In this document: positions 40,879-51,035 of the stretch, piece after piece
How positions within the stretch are numbered: position 1 is the stretch's first letter
How the letters are laid out: each line of letters begins with the position of its first letter
Assembly (NCBI GenBank): GCA_049314555.1
Contig: JBMOEW010000010.1
Span: forward strand, 15,473 to 79,472
Direction: 5' to 3'
Length of the DNA: 64,000 nt
DNA from: REEB509 sp049314555
GTDB taxonomy: Bacteria; Pseudomonadota; Alphaproteobacteria; Caulobacterales; Aquidulcibacteraceae
The notes under the pieces: generated by a model
The model's database searches: none
Told to the model about the DNA's origin: nothing
The model's input: the letters and a program-made list of their open reading frames with translations, nothing else
Made by a program: the position numbers and the translations under genes

Positions 40879-41991
40879 TCACGCCCCCCATTCGCGCGCA
40901 GCCTGCGGATCTTGCTCGTGGACGGCGCGGCTGTCTTTCAGCCGCTGAAATGCCGGCGCGTCAAGCCTGCGTCGCAACGCCCAGATGGCGGCACCGCGCA
41001 CTAGGGGTGAGGGATCATCCAGAAGGGTGTGCGCGGCTGCGAGCGTTTCTTTGCCTTCAGCGTTGCCTAAAGCAATGGCGACGTTGCGGACAAAGCGGTT
41101 GCGACCGGTGCGTTTAACGGGGGTTCCGGCGAAGCGGGTCCGGAACGCTGGTTCATCCAGGGCCGCGAGGTCCACGAGGTTTTGGGCTTGAAGATCCTCG
41201 CGCAGGGAGAGTTTTTGGTCCTGGCTTGCGGCGGCGAACTTGTTCCAGGGGCAAACGGCCAGGCAATCGTCGCACCCGAAGATGCGGTTGCCGATGGCTG
41301 CGCGATGTACTTCCGGGATCGGACCGTCGTGCTCGATGGTCAAATAGGAGATGCAGCGGCGCGCATCGAGCTGGTATGGGGCCGGAAACGCCGCAGTGGG
41401 GCAAATGTCCAGGCACGCTGTACATGAGCCGCAATGGTCTTGCTCTGGTTCGTCTGGCGGCAATTCGGCTTGTGTAAGGATTGCGCCCAGGAACAGCCAG
41501 GACCCGTGTTCGCGTGAGACAAGATTGGTGTGTTTGCCCTGCCATCCCAACCCGGCGCGGGCGGCCAGCGGCTTTTCCATGAGCGGGGCGGTATCGACAA
41601 ACACTTTGACTTCGCTTGCGGCGGTGGCGGCCAGCCAGCCGGCCAGCTCTTTCAGTCGGCCCTTGACCACATCATGATAGTCCTTGCGCGCGGCATAGAC
41701 ACTGACCACTCCCCTTTCGCGTTGATTGAGGAGCGGCAGCGGGTTTTCAGGTGGTGCGTAGGAGGTCGCGAGCATTATCGCGCTGCGGGCTTGCGGCCAA
41801 AGCGCGGTTGGGTGGGCGCGGCGTTCGATGGTCTCGGCCAACCACCCCATGCCGGCATGGTGGTCTAGGGCTATGAATTGGCGCAGGCGCTCTCCTGCCG
41901 ACCAAGGCTCTTGCGCGCTTGCGACACCGACGGCCCCAAACCCTAAGGCGTTGGCCCGTTCGAGCAATTGGGATTTGAGGGTGGCTGTCAC
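40879..41991 (-). CDS. queG: Epoxyqueuosine reductase
   Basis: 370 residues. It reduces epoxyqueuosine to queuosine in tRNA, the last step of the pathway, using cobalamin and two 4Fe-4S clusters. The clusters are bound by HCGSCTACLDICPTAAF (Cys187, 190, 193, 197) and GCDDCLAVCPWNKF (Cys240, 243, 247, with Cys213). The catalytic Asp is in FVDTAPLMEK (Asp133). The C-terminal part carries the HEAT-like repeat region known in the family. It begins eight bases after the upstream gene stops and is inside a long minus-strand operon. Confidence 0.95.
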   Translation of the reverse strand: MTATLKSQLLERANALGFGAVGVASAQEPWSAGERLRQFIALDHHAGMGWLAETIERRAHPTALWPQARSAIMLATSYAPPENPLPLLNQRERGVVSVYAARKDYHDVVKGRLKELAGWLAATAASEVKVFVDTAPLMEKPLAARAGLGWQGKHTNLVSREHGSWLFLGAILTQAELPPDEPEQDHCGSCTACLDICPTAAFPAPYQLDARRCISYLTIEHDGPIPEVHRAAIGNRIFGCDDCLAVCPWNKFAAASQDQKLSLREDLQAQNLVDLAALDEPAFRTRFAGTPVKRTGRNRFVRNVAIALGNAEGKETLAAAHTLLDDPSPLVRGAAIWALRRRLDAPAFQRLKDSRAVHEQDPQAAREWGA

Positions 41992-41999
41992 CGGCGCCT

Positions 42000-42950
42000 T
42001 TACAGCGCAAAGCTCTGCGCGAAATTGACCGTTTGGGTTGGTCTTTGGCGATATAGCGCCAAGAGCTGGTCCAGGTCTTGTTGAATCCCTGGCGACGACC
42101 AGCCGTTTTTCGTGATCAAGGCTTGGCCCAGTTGGTTTGCAAGCTGGGCAATTCGAGCCTCATGCACTAGGCTGCTTTCCCAGGCATCTGCCAGATCACT
42201 GCCGACCGCCACCGAGTGTTTGGCTTGATCCAGTGCCTCCAGCATGGCGTCGGCGCTAGCATCGAGACGCTCGCCCATCATGCGGGGGCTTAACTGCATG
42301 CCGTGGGCGTTGCCCTGGGCGAGGAAGGCAAGGTGCACTTGGACGTCAGCTGAAAAAGACAAGACGCGCAGGCACGCGGCCTGGAACGGGTCGCTGACCA
42401 ATTCGGCTTGGGCCAAGGCCAAGTCCCGCTGAACGTTCATCGCCATTGTGCAGGCATCGAAGTAGGTGTCTGCGTACCAGGCCTGTTCGCGCTCCAGCGA
42501 AATCGGGTCCAATGCTGCGAACCGCTGGAGATAATTGAGGTTTAGGCCGAAGGCCGTCAGCAAATGCTCGATGGCTTGCTGTTGGGTGATCAACGCTTCG
42601 TTCTGCCTTAGGTCGATCGTGAGCGGCGCGCCGCCAGCTTGATCAATTTGCCGGCGCACGGCGGTGCGAACCACACTTCCTTCGGTTAACCAGGCTTGGA
42701 GTTCGCTTTGGCCGCGGCGAGGGTCGCTTTGCATGAGGCTGGGGTGCGGCAGGGCGTGCACGCAATCGGTCAGCGCCAGGTTAGCGCTTTGGATCAGGCG
42801 ACCGTAGCGCTCTTGTGGCGTACCAACCTCGGGCACCGGCGTATAGATTTCGACGCGGTCATAGTCCGGCGAGACCTGAGCATAAGCACTCGATTGGCTG
42901 GCGAAGGCCAACGTGCTGCCAACGCCTACGAACAGCTGTCTTCGGTTCAC
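42000..42950 (-). CDS. Exported helical protein of unknown function
   Basis: 316 residues from GTG 42950, chosen because GGAGGGGATC precedes it and it opens a signal peptide with an Arg-Arg pair (NRRQLFVGVGSTLAFASQSSAYA), possibly Tat-type. The mature protein is mostly helical, with many Gln, Ala and Leu residues, and the stretch LTDCVHALPHPSLMQSDPRRG. Four cysteines are present in the mature part. I recognise no family. It lies between the CDF transporter and queG with short gaps (40 and 8 bases), so it is probably co-transcribed with both. Confidence 0.7.
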   Translation of the reverse strand: MNRRQLFVGVGSTLAFASQSSAYAQVSPDYDRVEIYTPVPEVGTPQERYGRLIQSANLALTDCVHALPHPSLMQSDPRRGQSELQAWLTEGSVVRTAVRRQIDQAGGAPLTIDLRQNEALITQQQAIEHLLTAFGLNLNYLQRFAALDPISLEREQAWYADTYFDACTMAMNVQRDLALAQAELVSDPFQAACLRVLSFSADVQVHLAFLAQGNAHGMQLSPRMMGERLDASADAMLEALDQAKHSVAVGSDLADAWESSLVHEARIAQLANQLGQALITKNGWSSPGIQQDLDQLLALYRQRPTQTVNFAQSFAL

Positions 42951-42990
42951 GATCCCCTCCCCGCGTTCGGCACCTTGTTTTCTGACAACA

Positions 42991-43950
42991 TTATGGCCCA
43001 GAGTACCCTTCTGGAAAAGCCTCATGTCCATGCGGCGCTGCACGATCGGCGGGGTCTGGGTGGATGATAATGTCTGCTGCTGGATAGACCTGCCTGATGC
43101 GCGTTTCGGCGGCGACGATCAGGGCGTGCGCCGCTTGTAGGGTGAGGTCTGGGTTCAGATCCGCGTGAAACTGGATGTGAATATATGGGCCTGAGGCACG
43201 GGTGCGCAGATCATGGACCCGCAGAACCTGGCCATCTTCAAGGGCCAAGGCTTCGATGCGCTCGCGATCCGCCGCCGGCAGTTCTTGATCCATCAAATGG
43301 TTTGCGCTGTCGCGGGCGACGGTCCAGGCACCGTAGGCCAGCCATGCGGCGACAAGTAAGCCTGCGACAGCATCTGCCCGCGGGATGTTGATCACTACGC
43401 CCAGTGCGATACCTGCAATGACAATCAGGTTTGCGGCGAGGTCTGAGGCGTAATGGGCGCGATCGCCGGAGGTTGCGACCGACCCGGTTTGACGCAAGGC
43501 GCGGGTTTGGGCTGCCACCAAAGCCAAGGTTACGGCGATGGAGATCACCATTACGATGATCGCTTCGCCGCCGGCGGCCAAGGGCTGGGGAACGATCAGT
43601 CGCGCGCCCGCCTCGGCTGCAATGAAAGCTGCCGAAACAGCGACCAGCCCCGCCTGAAACAGGCCGGCAAACGCTTCAGCCTTGCCATGGCCATAGCGGT
43701 GTTTGGCGTCTGGCGGGTGTGCGGCGTAGCGCACAGCAAAATATGAAAACAGCGACGCCGCCAGATCCAATGTGGAATCTGCCAGCGACGCCAGCATCGC
43801 CACGGAGCCAGAGGCGAGCCATGCCCACCCCTTTAGCGCGATCAAGGCGACCGCGACCAAAACCGCGAGTTGGGCTACCCCTTGCGTAATCTTCGCCGCT
43901 TGCGCGCTTTGCATTTTGCCGTAGCGGGTTTCGCTGGCTGCGTCGGACAC
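42991..43950 (-). CDS. Cation diffusion facilitator transporter
   Basis: 319 residues with about six membrane segments and a C-terminal cytoplasmic domain. The metal-site residues are present: SLADSTLDLAASL in helix 2, and HYASDLAANLIVI in helix 5. HRYGHGKAEAFAGLFQA is a family hallmark. The C-terminal domain has LRVHDLRTRASGPYIHIQFHADLNPDLTL, typical of FieF/ZitB-type proteins that export Zn2+, Fe2+ or similar ions against protons. The metal is not determinable. It starts 24 bases after gltB stops. Confidence 0.93.
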   Translation of the reverse strand: MSDAASETRYGKMQSAQAAKITQGVAQLAVLVAVALIALKGWAWLASGSVAMLASLADSTLDLAASLFSYFAVRYAAHPPDAKHRYGHGKAEAFAGLFQAGLVAVSAAFIAAEAGARLIVPQPLAAGGEAIIVMVISIAVTLALVAAQTRALRQTGSVATSGDRAHYASDLAANLIVIAGIALGVVINIPRADAVAGLLVAAWLAYGAWTVARDSANHLMDQELPAADRERIEALALEDGQVLRVHDLRTRASGPYIHIQFHADLNPDLTLQAAHALIVAAETRIRQVYPAADIIIHPDPADRAAPHGHEAFPEGYSGP

Positions 43951-43974
43951 GGGTTCTCCTGGTTGGAAGCTGCC

Positions 43975-46900
43975 CTACTCTGCTGCGGTGCGGGCGGTGT
44001 CGTCCAGGGGGTGCGACAGGCGCGAGCGCATTTCATTGGGTACGATTTGCCAGAACGATCGCAGCGCGGCCGGCCAATCCGCCAAAAGACCATCTGCCAA
44101 GGGCGATTTGGTTCGCTGATGGTGCTCAAGCACCAAGGCGTGCAGCACAGTTGCCCAATACCGCGTTCCAAGGCGGTTGAGGGTGACGGTATCTGGGTTG
44201 GTTCTGACTTGCAGCGTGTTATGCGGATCATAGACAAAGGCCATGCCGCCGGTCATGCCGGCGGCGAAATTGTCGCCCATGGGACCGAGGATGGCCACTG
44301 TTCCACCGGTCATGTATTCACAGCCGTTAGCCCCGCACCCTTCAACGACCGCGGTGGCTCCGGAGTTTCGCACTGCGAAACGCTCCCCGGCTTGGCCTGC
44401 GGCAAACAGTTTCCCGCTTGTAGCTCCGTAGAGCACGGTGTTGCCAATAATGACGTTTTGCGCGCCGTTGATTGCGTGGCGCTCGGGGCGCAAGGTTATC
44501 AACCCGCCCGATAGACCTTTTCCCACATAGTCATTGGCGTCGCCGGTGACATCCAAGGCAATGCCCTGGCACAAAAACGCACCGAGCGACTGGCCAGCGG
44601 AGCCGGTCAACTTGACCGTCAATCTGGCTTCCGGGAGCTTGTGCATGCCATGCCGGCGCGTCACTTCGGAGGAGGCCCGCGCGCCGATCGCGCGCTGCGT
44701 ATTGCGGACGCTGTAATCCAGGCAGAGTTTTTCGCCGCGATCGAAGAAGGCTGCACCGTCCCGCAGGATCTGGGCATCGAGGGTGTCGCGGACTTCGGTC
44801 CGGCCTTGCCGGGTGCAGTATGGCGGGTACGGACTGTCTACCTGGACCAGAAGCGGGTTCAGATCCAGGTCGTCGAGGTGTTCGGCCCCGCGGCTGATCT
44901 GCTCGATCAGGTCTGTGCGGCCGATGATTTCATCAAGCCTGCGAAAGCCGATCTGCGCCAGAAGTTCGCGCACTTCCATGGCGATGAAGGTCATGAGGTT
45001 GATGACCTTTTCTGGCGTGCCGGTGAACTTCTTGCGGAGCGCTTCGTCCTGGGTGCAAACCCCAACCGGGCAGGTGTTGGAATGGCACTGGCGCACCATG
45101 ATGCACCCCATTGCCACTAGGCTTGCGGTGCCAATGCCAAACTCTTCGGCGCCCAGCATGGCTGCCACGACGATGTCTCGGCCCGTGCGCAGGCCACCAT
45201 CGGTGCGCAGTTTCACGCGGTGGCGCAGATTGTTCAGGGTAAGGACTTGATGGGCTTCAGACAGGCCCATTTCCCAGGGTATTCCCGCGTATTTGATCGA
45301 CGTTTGTGGTGAAGCGCCGGTGCCGCCGACATGTCCTGAGATCAAGATCACGTCTGCATTTGCTTTGGCGACACCGGCGGCCACGGTGCCGACGCCAGAT
45401 TGGGCGACGAGCTTGACGCAAACTTCCGCGATCGGATTGATCTGTTTCAGATCATAGATGAGCTGGGCCAAATCTTCGATCGAGTAGATATCGTGGTGGG
45501 GTGGTGGCGAAATCAGCATGACGCCCGGTGTGGCGTGGCGCAGGCGGGCGATCATCTCGGTCACTTTGAAGCCAGGAAGCTGGCCGCCTTCGCCAGGCTT
45601 TGCCCCTTGGGCAACCTTGATCTCAATTTCGCGGCACTGGTTCAGGTATTCCGCCGTTACGCCAAAGCGGCCTGACGCAACCTGCTTAACTGCCGAGTTT
45701 TCGTTATCTCCGTTGGGGTGCGGGGTATAACGGTCGCGATCCTCGCCGCCCTCCCCCGAGACGCTTTTTGCGCCGATACGATTCATCGCGATGTTGAGTT
45801 TGCCGTGGGCTTCGGGGCTCAGCGCCCCAAGGCTCATGCCGGGAGTTACAAAGCGCTTGCGGATTTCGTTGATGCTTTCGACTTCGGCGAGCGGGGTTTC
45901 CGGGCGCAGACCCTCGCGGATTTCCAAGAGATCGCGCAACTGGATTGGCTCGCCTAGGCGGCGATCGCGCACCATGGTTGAATACGCCTTGTAGGCCTGG
46001 AAATCGTCGTTATCGCACGCCTTTTGGAGCTGGTGGATTTGCTCGGCCTCCAGGGCGTGGCGCTCCCCTTTGGCGCGCAGCCGATAGAGCCCGCCAACCG
46101 GCAAGGCCAGGACCTGTTCGTCAAAGGCCTTGGTGTTTAATTCGGCGGCTTCCAGAGCCAAGCCATTCAGGCCGATGCCGGAAATGCGGCTTGTAAGGCC
46201 TGGGAAAAACTCATCCACCAAGGCGCGCGAGAGCCCAATGGCTTCGAAGTTCAGGCCTCCGCGATAGGAGCTGATGACCGAAATACCCATCTTGGAGATG
46301 ATTTTTAAGAGCCCTGAGTCCAAGGCCACCTTGTAGTGGGCGCAGGCGACTTCAGCGGAGAGGCCATCGGTGAGGCCGCGGGCGGCGCGATCGGCAATCG
46401 CTTCCATGGCCAGATAGGGGTTCACAGTGGTTGCGCCGCAGCCGATCAGCACGGCGGCGTAGTGGGTGTCCAGGCATTCGGCGGCGCGCACGCTGATCGA
46501 ACAGAACGAGCGCAACTCCTTTGCCAGCAAGTGACTGTGGACGCCGCCGGTTACAAGGATCATTGGGCACGCAACGCGCCCCGGGCCTTGTTTCAAATCC
46601 GACAGGACTAGGTGGGATCGCCCGGAAAGAACGGCCTCTTCTGCTTGGGCGCGGATGCGATCGAGGGCGTCCCGTAGGGCTGGGCCCGCCGCTTCTTGGT
46701 TGGTTGGGGCCTCAAAGGTGCAGTCGATTTCGGCGATCGCATCGCCCAGTTCCGACTGCATGCGTTCAAACATGCCGTTGGTTAGGATCGGGCTTTTAAG
46801 CACAAAAACATCGGTTTGGGTTTTGTCCTGCGCCAGAATGTTTCCAAGGTTTTTGAACCGCGTTGCCAAACTCATCACGCGATCTTCGCGCAGCGGATCG

Positions 46901-48513
46901 ATTGGGGGGTTGGTCACCTGGCTGAAGTTTTGTCGAAAATAGTGCGACAACGGCCGATAGTGATCGGACAGCACGGCCAGCGGTGCATCATCGCCCATCG
47001 AGCCGATGGCTTCTTTGCCGGTGAGCGACATGGGCGACAGGATCAGCTCCAGGTCCTCCAGCGTGAAGCCGGCGGCGTATTGGCGCTGCAGAAGCTCTGC
47101 GCGCGTTTCAAACAGGCGCTGGGCCGGACCTTCGAGGGTCTTGTCCAGCTCGCGGACGTTGGTAAGCCACTCCTGATAAGGGTGCTTAGCGGCCAGCCAA
47201 TCGACCACTTCTTCGTGGCGATACAGGCGCGCTTCATGGGTATCGACGGCGATCATTTCGCCGGCCCCCACCCTGCCCCGTTCAATCACCTGCTCGCTAT
47301 TGATAGCGCACAGGCCACTCTCAGAACCAACCACGAGTAAGCCGTCATTGGTCAGTGCAAAACGCAAGGGGCGCAGGCCGTTGCGATCCATGCCAGCCAC
47401 GGCCCAGCGGCCGTCGAACATGGCCAGGCCGGCTGGGCCGTCCCACGGCTCCATCACGGCGTTGCAGTAGGCGTAAAGCGCCTTGTGTTCTGCCTTCATG
47501 ACTTGGCTTTTTGCCCAGGCCTCGGGGACCAAAAGCGCCTTCGCCATCGGGGCTGAGCGACCCGCGCGCACCAGCAGTTCAAAGACGTTGTCGAGGGCGG
47601 CGGAGTCTGACCCGCCCGGCTGAATGATCGGCTTTACGTCTCGGTCTGCGGCCCCAAACGCGTGCGAGGCCATGCGGATCTCATGGCTCTTCATCCAATT
47701 GGTATTGCCCTTGAGGGTGTTGATCTCACCATTGTGGGCGAGCATCCGGAAGGGTTGGGCCAAGCGCCAGTTCGGAAACGTGTTGGTGGAGTAGCGCTGG
47801 TGATAGATCGCCACTGAGCTTTCAAAACGCGGATCCTGCAGATCTGGATAAAAGGCATCGATCTGTTCAGCGAGGAACATGCCCTTGTAGATCATGGTCT
47901 GGGCGGACAACGAGCACACGTAAAGGTCGATGTTGGAGGCCAACGCGCGCTTTTCGATCCGCCGGCGACAGATAAACAAGTCCCGGTCGACCGTGACTTC
48001 GTCACGATGCAGAGGATCATGGAACATGATCTGCTCGATCTCGGGGCGGGTTGCGTTCGCCTTGTCGCCGATTGCTGCGATATCTACTGGGGTTTGACGC
48101 CAGCCATAAAGCTTGAAGCCGGCGCGCAGGACCTCGCTTTCCACGATGATCCGCGCCCGCTCCTGCGAAGCAAAATCCAAGCGTGGCAGGAAGGCTTGGC
48201 CCACATAAATGGGGCCGTCTGCCACTTTGTGGCCGGTCCGCGATGCCACCTCCCGGAAGAAGGCTTGCGGCACATCCAGAAGGATGCCAGCACCGTCGCC
48301 GGTCTTGCCATCTGCATCGACGGCTCCGCGGTGCCACAGGTTTTTCAAGGCGGCGAGCGCCATGGTGACGACATCACGGCGGGGCCTTCCGTCGATGGCC
48401 ACGATGAGGCCAACGCCGCAGGCATCGTGTTCGTCTTCGCGACGGTACAAGCCGTCTGCTTCCAGGCGGGCCCGCTCGCGTTCGTATCGTTGAATGTCTT
48501 CATCGCCGCTCAT
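43975..48513 (-). CDS. gltB: Glutamate synthase (NADPH) large subunit
   Basis: 1512 residues. It makes two glutamates from glutamine and 2-oxoglutarate. The class-II amidotransferase domain begins at Cys32 in DACGVGL after a short propeptide. The central and FMN domains contain SGHVGGTGASPQTSIKYAGIPWEMGLSEAHQVL. The 3Fe-4S cysteines lie in GCIMVRQCHSNTCPVGVC. A beta-helical C-terminal domain with repeated Gly residues (GGLITLRPER, GANGCEYMTGGTVAILG) ends the protein. gltD lies 49 bases upstream on the same strand. Length and domain order are normal. Confidence 0.97.
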   Translation of the reverse strand: MSGDEDIQRYERERARLEADGLYRREDEHDACGVGLIVAIDGRPRRDVVTMALAALKNLWHRGAVDADGKTGDGAGILLDVPQAFFREVASRTGHKVADGPIYVGQAFLPRLDFASQERARIIVESEVLRAGFKLYGWRQTPVDIAAIGDKANATRPEIEQIMFHDPLHRDEVTVDRDLFICRRRIEKRALASNIDLYVCSLSAQTMIYKGMFLAEQIDAFYPDLQDPRFESSVAIYHQRYSTNTFPNWRLAQPFRMLAHNGEINTLKGNTNWMKSHEIRMASHAFGAADRDVKPIIQPGGSDSAALDNVFELLVRAGRSAPMAKALLVPEAWAKSQVMKAEHKALYAYCNAVMEPWDGPAGLAMFDGRWAVAGMDRNGLRPLRFALTNDGLLVVGSESGLCAINSEQVIERGRVGAGEMIAVDTHEARLYRHEEVVDWLAAKHPYQEWLTNVRELDKTLEGPAQRLFETRAELLQRQYAAGFTLEDLELILSPMSLTGKEAIGSMGDDAPLAVLSDHYRPLSHYFRQNFSQVTNPPIDPLREDRVMSLATRFKNLGNILAQDKTQTDVFVLKSPILTNGMFERMQSELGDAIAEIDCTFEAPTNQEAAGPALRDALDRIRAQAEEAVLSGRSHLVLSDLKQGPGRVACPMILVTGGVHSHLLAKELRSFCSISVRAAECLDTHYAAVLIGCGATTVNPYLAMEAIADRAARGLTDGLSAEVACAHYKVALDSGLLKIISKMGISVISSYRGGLNFEAIGLSRALVDEFFPGLTSRISGIGLNGLALEAAELNTKAFDEQVLALPVGGLYRLRAKGERHALEAEQIHQLQKACDNDDFQAYKAYSTMVRDRRLGEPIQLRDLLEIREGLRPETPLAEVESINEIRKRFVTPGMSLGALSPEAHGKLNIAMNRIGAKSVSGEGGEDRDRYTPHPNGDNENSAVKQVASGRFGVTAEYLNQCREIEIKVAQGAKPGEGGQLPGFKVTEMIARLRHATPGVMLISPPPHHDIYSIEDLAQLIYDLKQINPIAEVCVKLVAQSGVGTVAAGVAKANADVILISGHVGGTGASPQTSIKYAGIPWEMGLSEAHQVLTLNNLRHRVKLRTDGGLRTGRDIVVAAMLGAEEFGIGTASLVAMGCIMVRQCHSNTCPVGVCTQDEALRKKFTGTPEKVINLMTFIAMEVRELLAQIGFRRLDEIIGRTDLIEQISRGAEHLDDLDLNPLLVQVDSPYPPYCTRQGRTEVRDTLDAQILRDGAAFFDRGEKLCLDYSVRNTQRAIGARASSEVTRRHGMHKLPEARLTVKLTGSAGQSLGAFLCQGIALDVTGDANDYVGKGLSGGLITLRPERHAINGAQNVIIGNTVLYGATSGKLFAAGQAGERFAVRNSGATAVVEGCGANGCEYMTGGTVAILGPMGDNFAAGMTGGMAFVYDPHNTLQVRTNPDTVTLNRLGTRYWATVLHALVLEHHQRTKSPLADGLLADWPAALRSFWQIVPNEMRSRLSHPLDDTARTAAE

Positions 48514-48562
48514 GCTGGGCTTCCTTAGGGTTTTTTGCGCGGTCGTTTAGGGGTCTGTGGAT

Positions 48563-50008
48563 TTATTCGGCGGCCATGGCGGATGCCGTTGCCCGATCCT
48601 TGATGAACGCATGGATGGCTTCTGCCGCATCCCTTCCCTCTCGGATGGCCCAAACCACAAGGGATGCGCCGCGCACAATGTCGCCGGCGGCGAACACCCC
48701 CGGCAGGGAGGTGGACATGTTACGATAGTCGACCCGCAGGGTGCCAAACCGACTGACCTTTAGGGCCGTCGTTTGGAACGCGTCTTGGAGGTCTTCTGGA
48801 TCATAACCCAGCGCCTTGATCACCATGTCGGCCTGAACGTCGTGCTCCGATCCTGGGGTTGGGGTTGGGCTTTGGCGACCAGAGTTATCGGCTGGGCCGA
48901 GGTGCATGCGCACGACCCGCACGCCTGCGGCTTTGCGGAGGGTGCCGAGAATTGCTTGCGGCGCGGACAGCCAAGCAAAGTGGACGCCTTCTTCTTCGGC
49001 GTTTTTCACTTCGGTGCGACTGCCTGGCATGTTTGCCAAATCGCGGCGGTAGAGGCAGGTGACCGATTTGGCCCCCTGGCGCACCGCGGTGCGGACGCAA
49101 TCCATCGCCGTGTCTCCGCCGCCGATCACCACGACCTTTTTGCCCTTCGCGTTGAGCGTGCCGTTGGCGTGTTCGGGCACGTCGTCGCCCAGCCCAACGC
49201 GATTTGAAGCTATAAGGTAGTCCATGGCCCGCAAGACGCCGCGCGCTGCGGCGTTGGGCACTTCGAGGTCTCTGGCCTTATAGACACCCGTGGCAACGAG
49301 CACGGCATCGTGCTTGGCGCGCAAGGCGTCGAACGTGATGCGCTTGCCTACTTCACAGTTGAGAACGAAGGTCACGCCGCCTTCGATCAGGCGATCGGCG
49401 CGCCGCCGGACAACCTCTTTGTCCAGCTTGAAGTTGGGAATGCCATAGACCAAGAGCCCGCCAATTCGGTCGTGGCGGTCATAAACGGTGACCTTGTAGC
49501 CCTTCAGGCGCAACGCTTCCGCCGCAGCCAACCCAGCCGGGCCGGCACCGATGATGCCAACGGACTGCGGACGCTCCCGCGGCGGGCGGATTGGTTCGAC
49601 CCAGCCGTTTTCCCAGGCGAGGTCTGTGATGTGTTTTTCCACCGCGCCGATCGTGACCGTGCCAAAGCCGGATTGTTCGATGACGCAATTGCCCTCGCAT
49701 AACCGATCTTGCGGGCAGATCCGACCGCAAATCTCCGGCATGGAGTTGGTGGCAGCGGCCACCTCGTAGGCTTCCCGCACACGGCCAGCGGCGGTGAGCA
49801 TCAGCCAGTCTGGGATGTTGTTCTGTAAAGGACAGTGAGACTGACAGAACGGCACGCCGCATTGCGAGCACCGCGCAGCTTGTTCTTCAGCTTTTGCCTG
49901 GATGAAGGGCTGATAGATCTCGTGGAAATCGCCTTTGCGCGCCTGGGTGCTGCGCTTTTCGGGCGGACCGAGGGCAACACGGACGAATTTGAGCATGCTT
50001 TCAGCCAT
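48563..50008 (-). CDS. gltD: Glutamate synthase (NADPH) small subunit
   Basis: 481 residues. It passes electrons from NADPH to the large subunit. The N-terminus has the two cysteine groups for 4Fe-4S clusters (RCSQCGVPFCQSHCPLQNNIPDW and CGRICPQDRLCEGNCV). The FAD site is IIGAGPAGLAAAEALRLKG and the NADPH site VVIGGGDTAMDCVRTAVRQG. It is the first gene of the minus-strand run that continues through gltB to the gene at 40040. The 199-base gap to uppP would hold both divergent promoters; I see no clear operator. Confidence 0.97.
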   Translation of the reverse strand: MAESMLKFVRVALGPPEKRSTQARKGDFHEIYQPFIQAKAEEQAARCSQCGVPFCQSHCPLQNNIPDWLMLTAAGRVREAYEVAAATNSMPEICGRICPQDRLCEGNCVIEQSGFGTVTIGAVEKHITDLAWENGWVEPIRPPRERPQSVGIIGAGPAGLAAAEALRLKGYKVTVYDRHDRIGGLLVYGIPNFKLDKEVVRRRADRLIEGGVTFVLNCEVGKRITFDALRAKHDAVLVATGVYKARDLEVPNAAARGVLRAMDYLIASNRVGLGDDVPEHANGTLNAKGKKVVVIGGGDTAMDCVRTAVRQGAKSVTCLYRRDLANMPGSRTEVKNAEEEGVHFAWLSAPQAILGTLRKAAGVRVVRMHLGPADNSGRQSPTPTPGSEHDVQADMVIKALGYDPEDLQDAFQTTALKVSRFGTLRVDYRNMSTSLPGVFAAGDIVRGASLVVWAIREGRDAAEAIHAFIKDRATASAMAAE

Positions 50009-50207
50009 CGCGCCCTCGGCACCTGGGGGAATTGGGGTTGAGATGACCCTTTATTGTGGTTTTTTTGGCATTGCAAGGCCAAAATCTGTCTTTAAGTCAT
50101 CTTTACTGCCATATTTATGGACTTTTCGGATTCCTTAAGGTGGGCTGGCCGCATTGGGCGGCGCATGGCAGAACGGGCTCTGATCTGATTTTCTAGGATT
50201 TGCGCAT

Positions 50208-51035
50208 ATGGATCCGGTCCAAACCTTGATTGCCATTTTTTTGGGTCTGGTGGAGGGCCTGACAGAGTTTTTGCCTGTCTCGTCCACTGCACACTTGATC
50301 TTGCTGAGCCAAGCGCTCGCGTTTGAGCGGTCGGAAACGTTCAAGGTGGTCATTCAGTTCGGTGCGATCTTGGCGCTGGTGTGCCTGTATTTTGAGAAGA
50401 TCTGGACTATCACTACCTCCCTGCCCTCAAGGCCTGCGTCCCGGCGCTTTGCGCTTTCGGTACTGCTGGCCTTTCTGCCGGCGGTGCCTGCAGGGATCTT
50501 TCTGCAGGATATGTTGTCGCGCGTGTTTCTAGCGGATGTGATCAGCCCGTTGGCCGGCACGATCATCGCCACGACGCTGATCACCGGCGGACTGATCATG
50601 TTGCTGATCGAACGGTTCCGGCCGGCCACCCAGCACATGGACGCCGAGCAGATTCCGCTTTGGAAGAGCCTGGTCGTGGGCTGCTGCCAGGCGTTGGCGC
50701 TGATCCCTGGCGTGTCACGGTCTGGGGCGACGATCGTTGGCGCGCTTGCGATGGGTGTTGATCGGCGGGCGGCGGCGGAGTTCAGTTTCTTTTTGTCCAT
50801 CCCGACAATGGCGGCGGCGACCGTATACAAAGTGTACTCCGACTGGGCGACCTTGGACTTTTCAAACGGGTCGCTGATTGCGGTCGGGTTTGTGGCGGCG
50901 TTTGTGGCGGCCTATCTGGTGGTGAAGCCGTTTCTGGCGATCGTGAGCCGGTTTGGGTTCGCGCCGTTTGCCATCTATCGGATTGCGCTTGGCTTGCTTG
51001 TACTCGGGACCATTCAGATGGGGCTTTGGGGATGA
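50208..51035 (+). CDS. uppP: Undecaprenyl-diphosphatase
   Basis: 275 residues with about eight membrane segments. The family motifs EGLTEFLPVSSTAHLILL (17-34) and LIPGVSRSGATIVGAL identify BacA/UppP, which removes a phosphate from undecaprenyl diphosphate to recycle the lipid carrier of peptidoglycan. The stop overlaps the start of the DUF488 gene by 4 bases (ATGA), so they are coupled. It is divergent from gltD. Confidence 0.96.
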   Translation: MDPVQTLIAIFLGLVEGLTEFLPVSSTAHLILLSQALAFERSETFKVVIQFGAILALVCLYFEKIWTITTSLPSRPASRRFALSVLLAFLPAVPAGIFLQDMLSRVFLADVISPLAGTIIATTLITGGLIMLLIERFRPATQHMDAEQIPLWKSLVVGCCQALALIPGVSRSGATIVGALAMGVDRRAAAEFSFFLSIPTMAAATVYKVYSDWATLDFSNGSLIAVGFVAAFVAAYLVVKPFLAIVSRFGFAPFAIYRIALGLLVLGTIQMGLWG

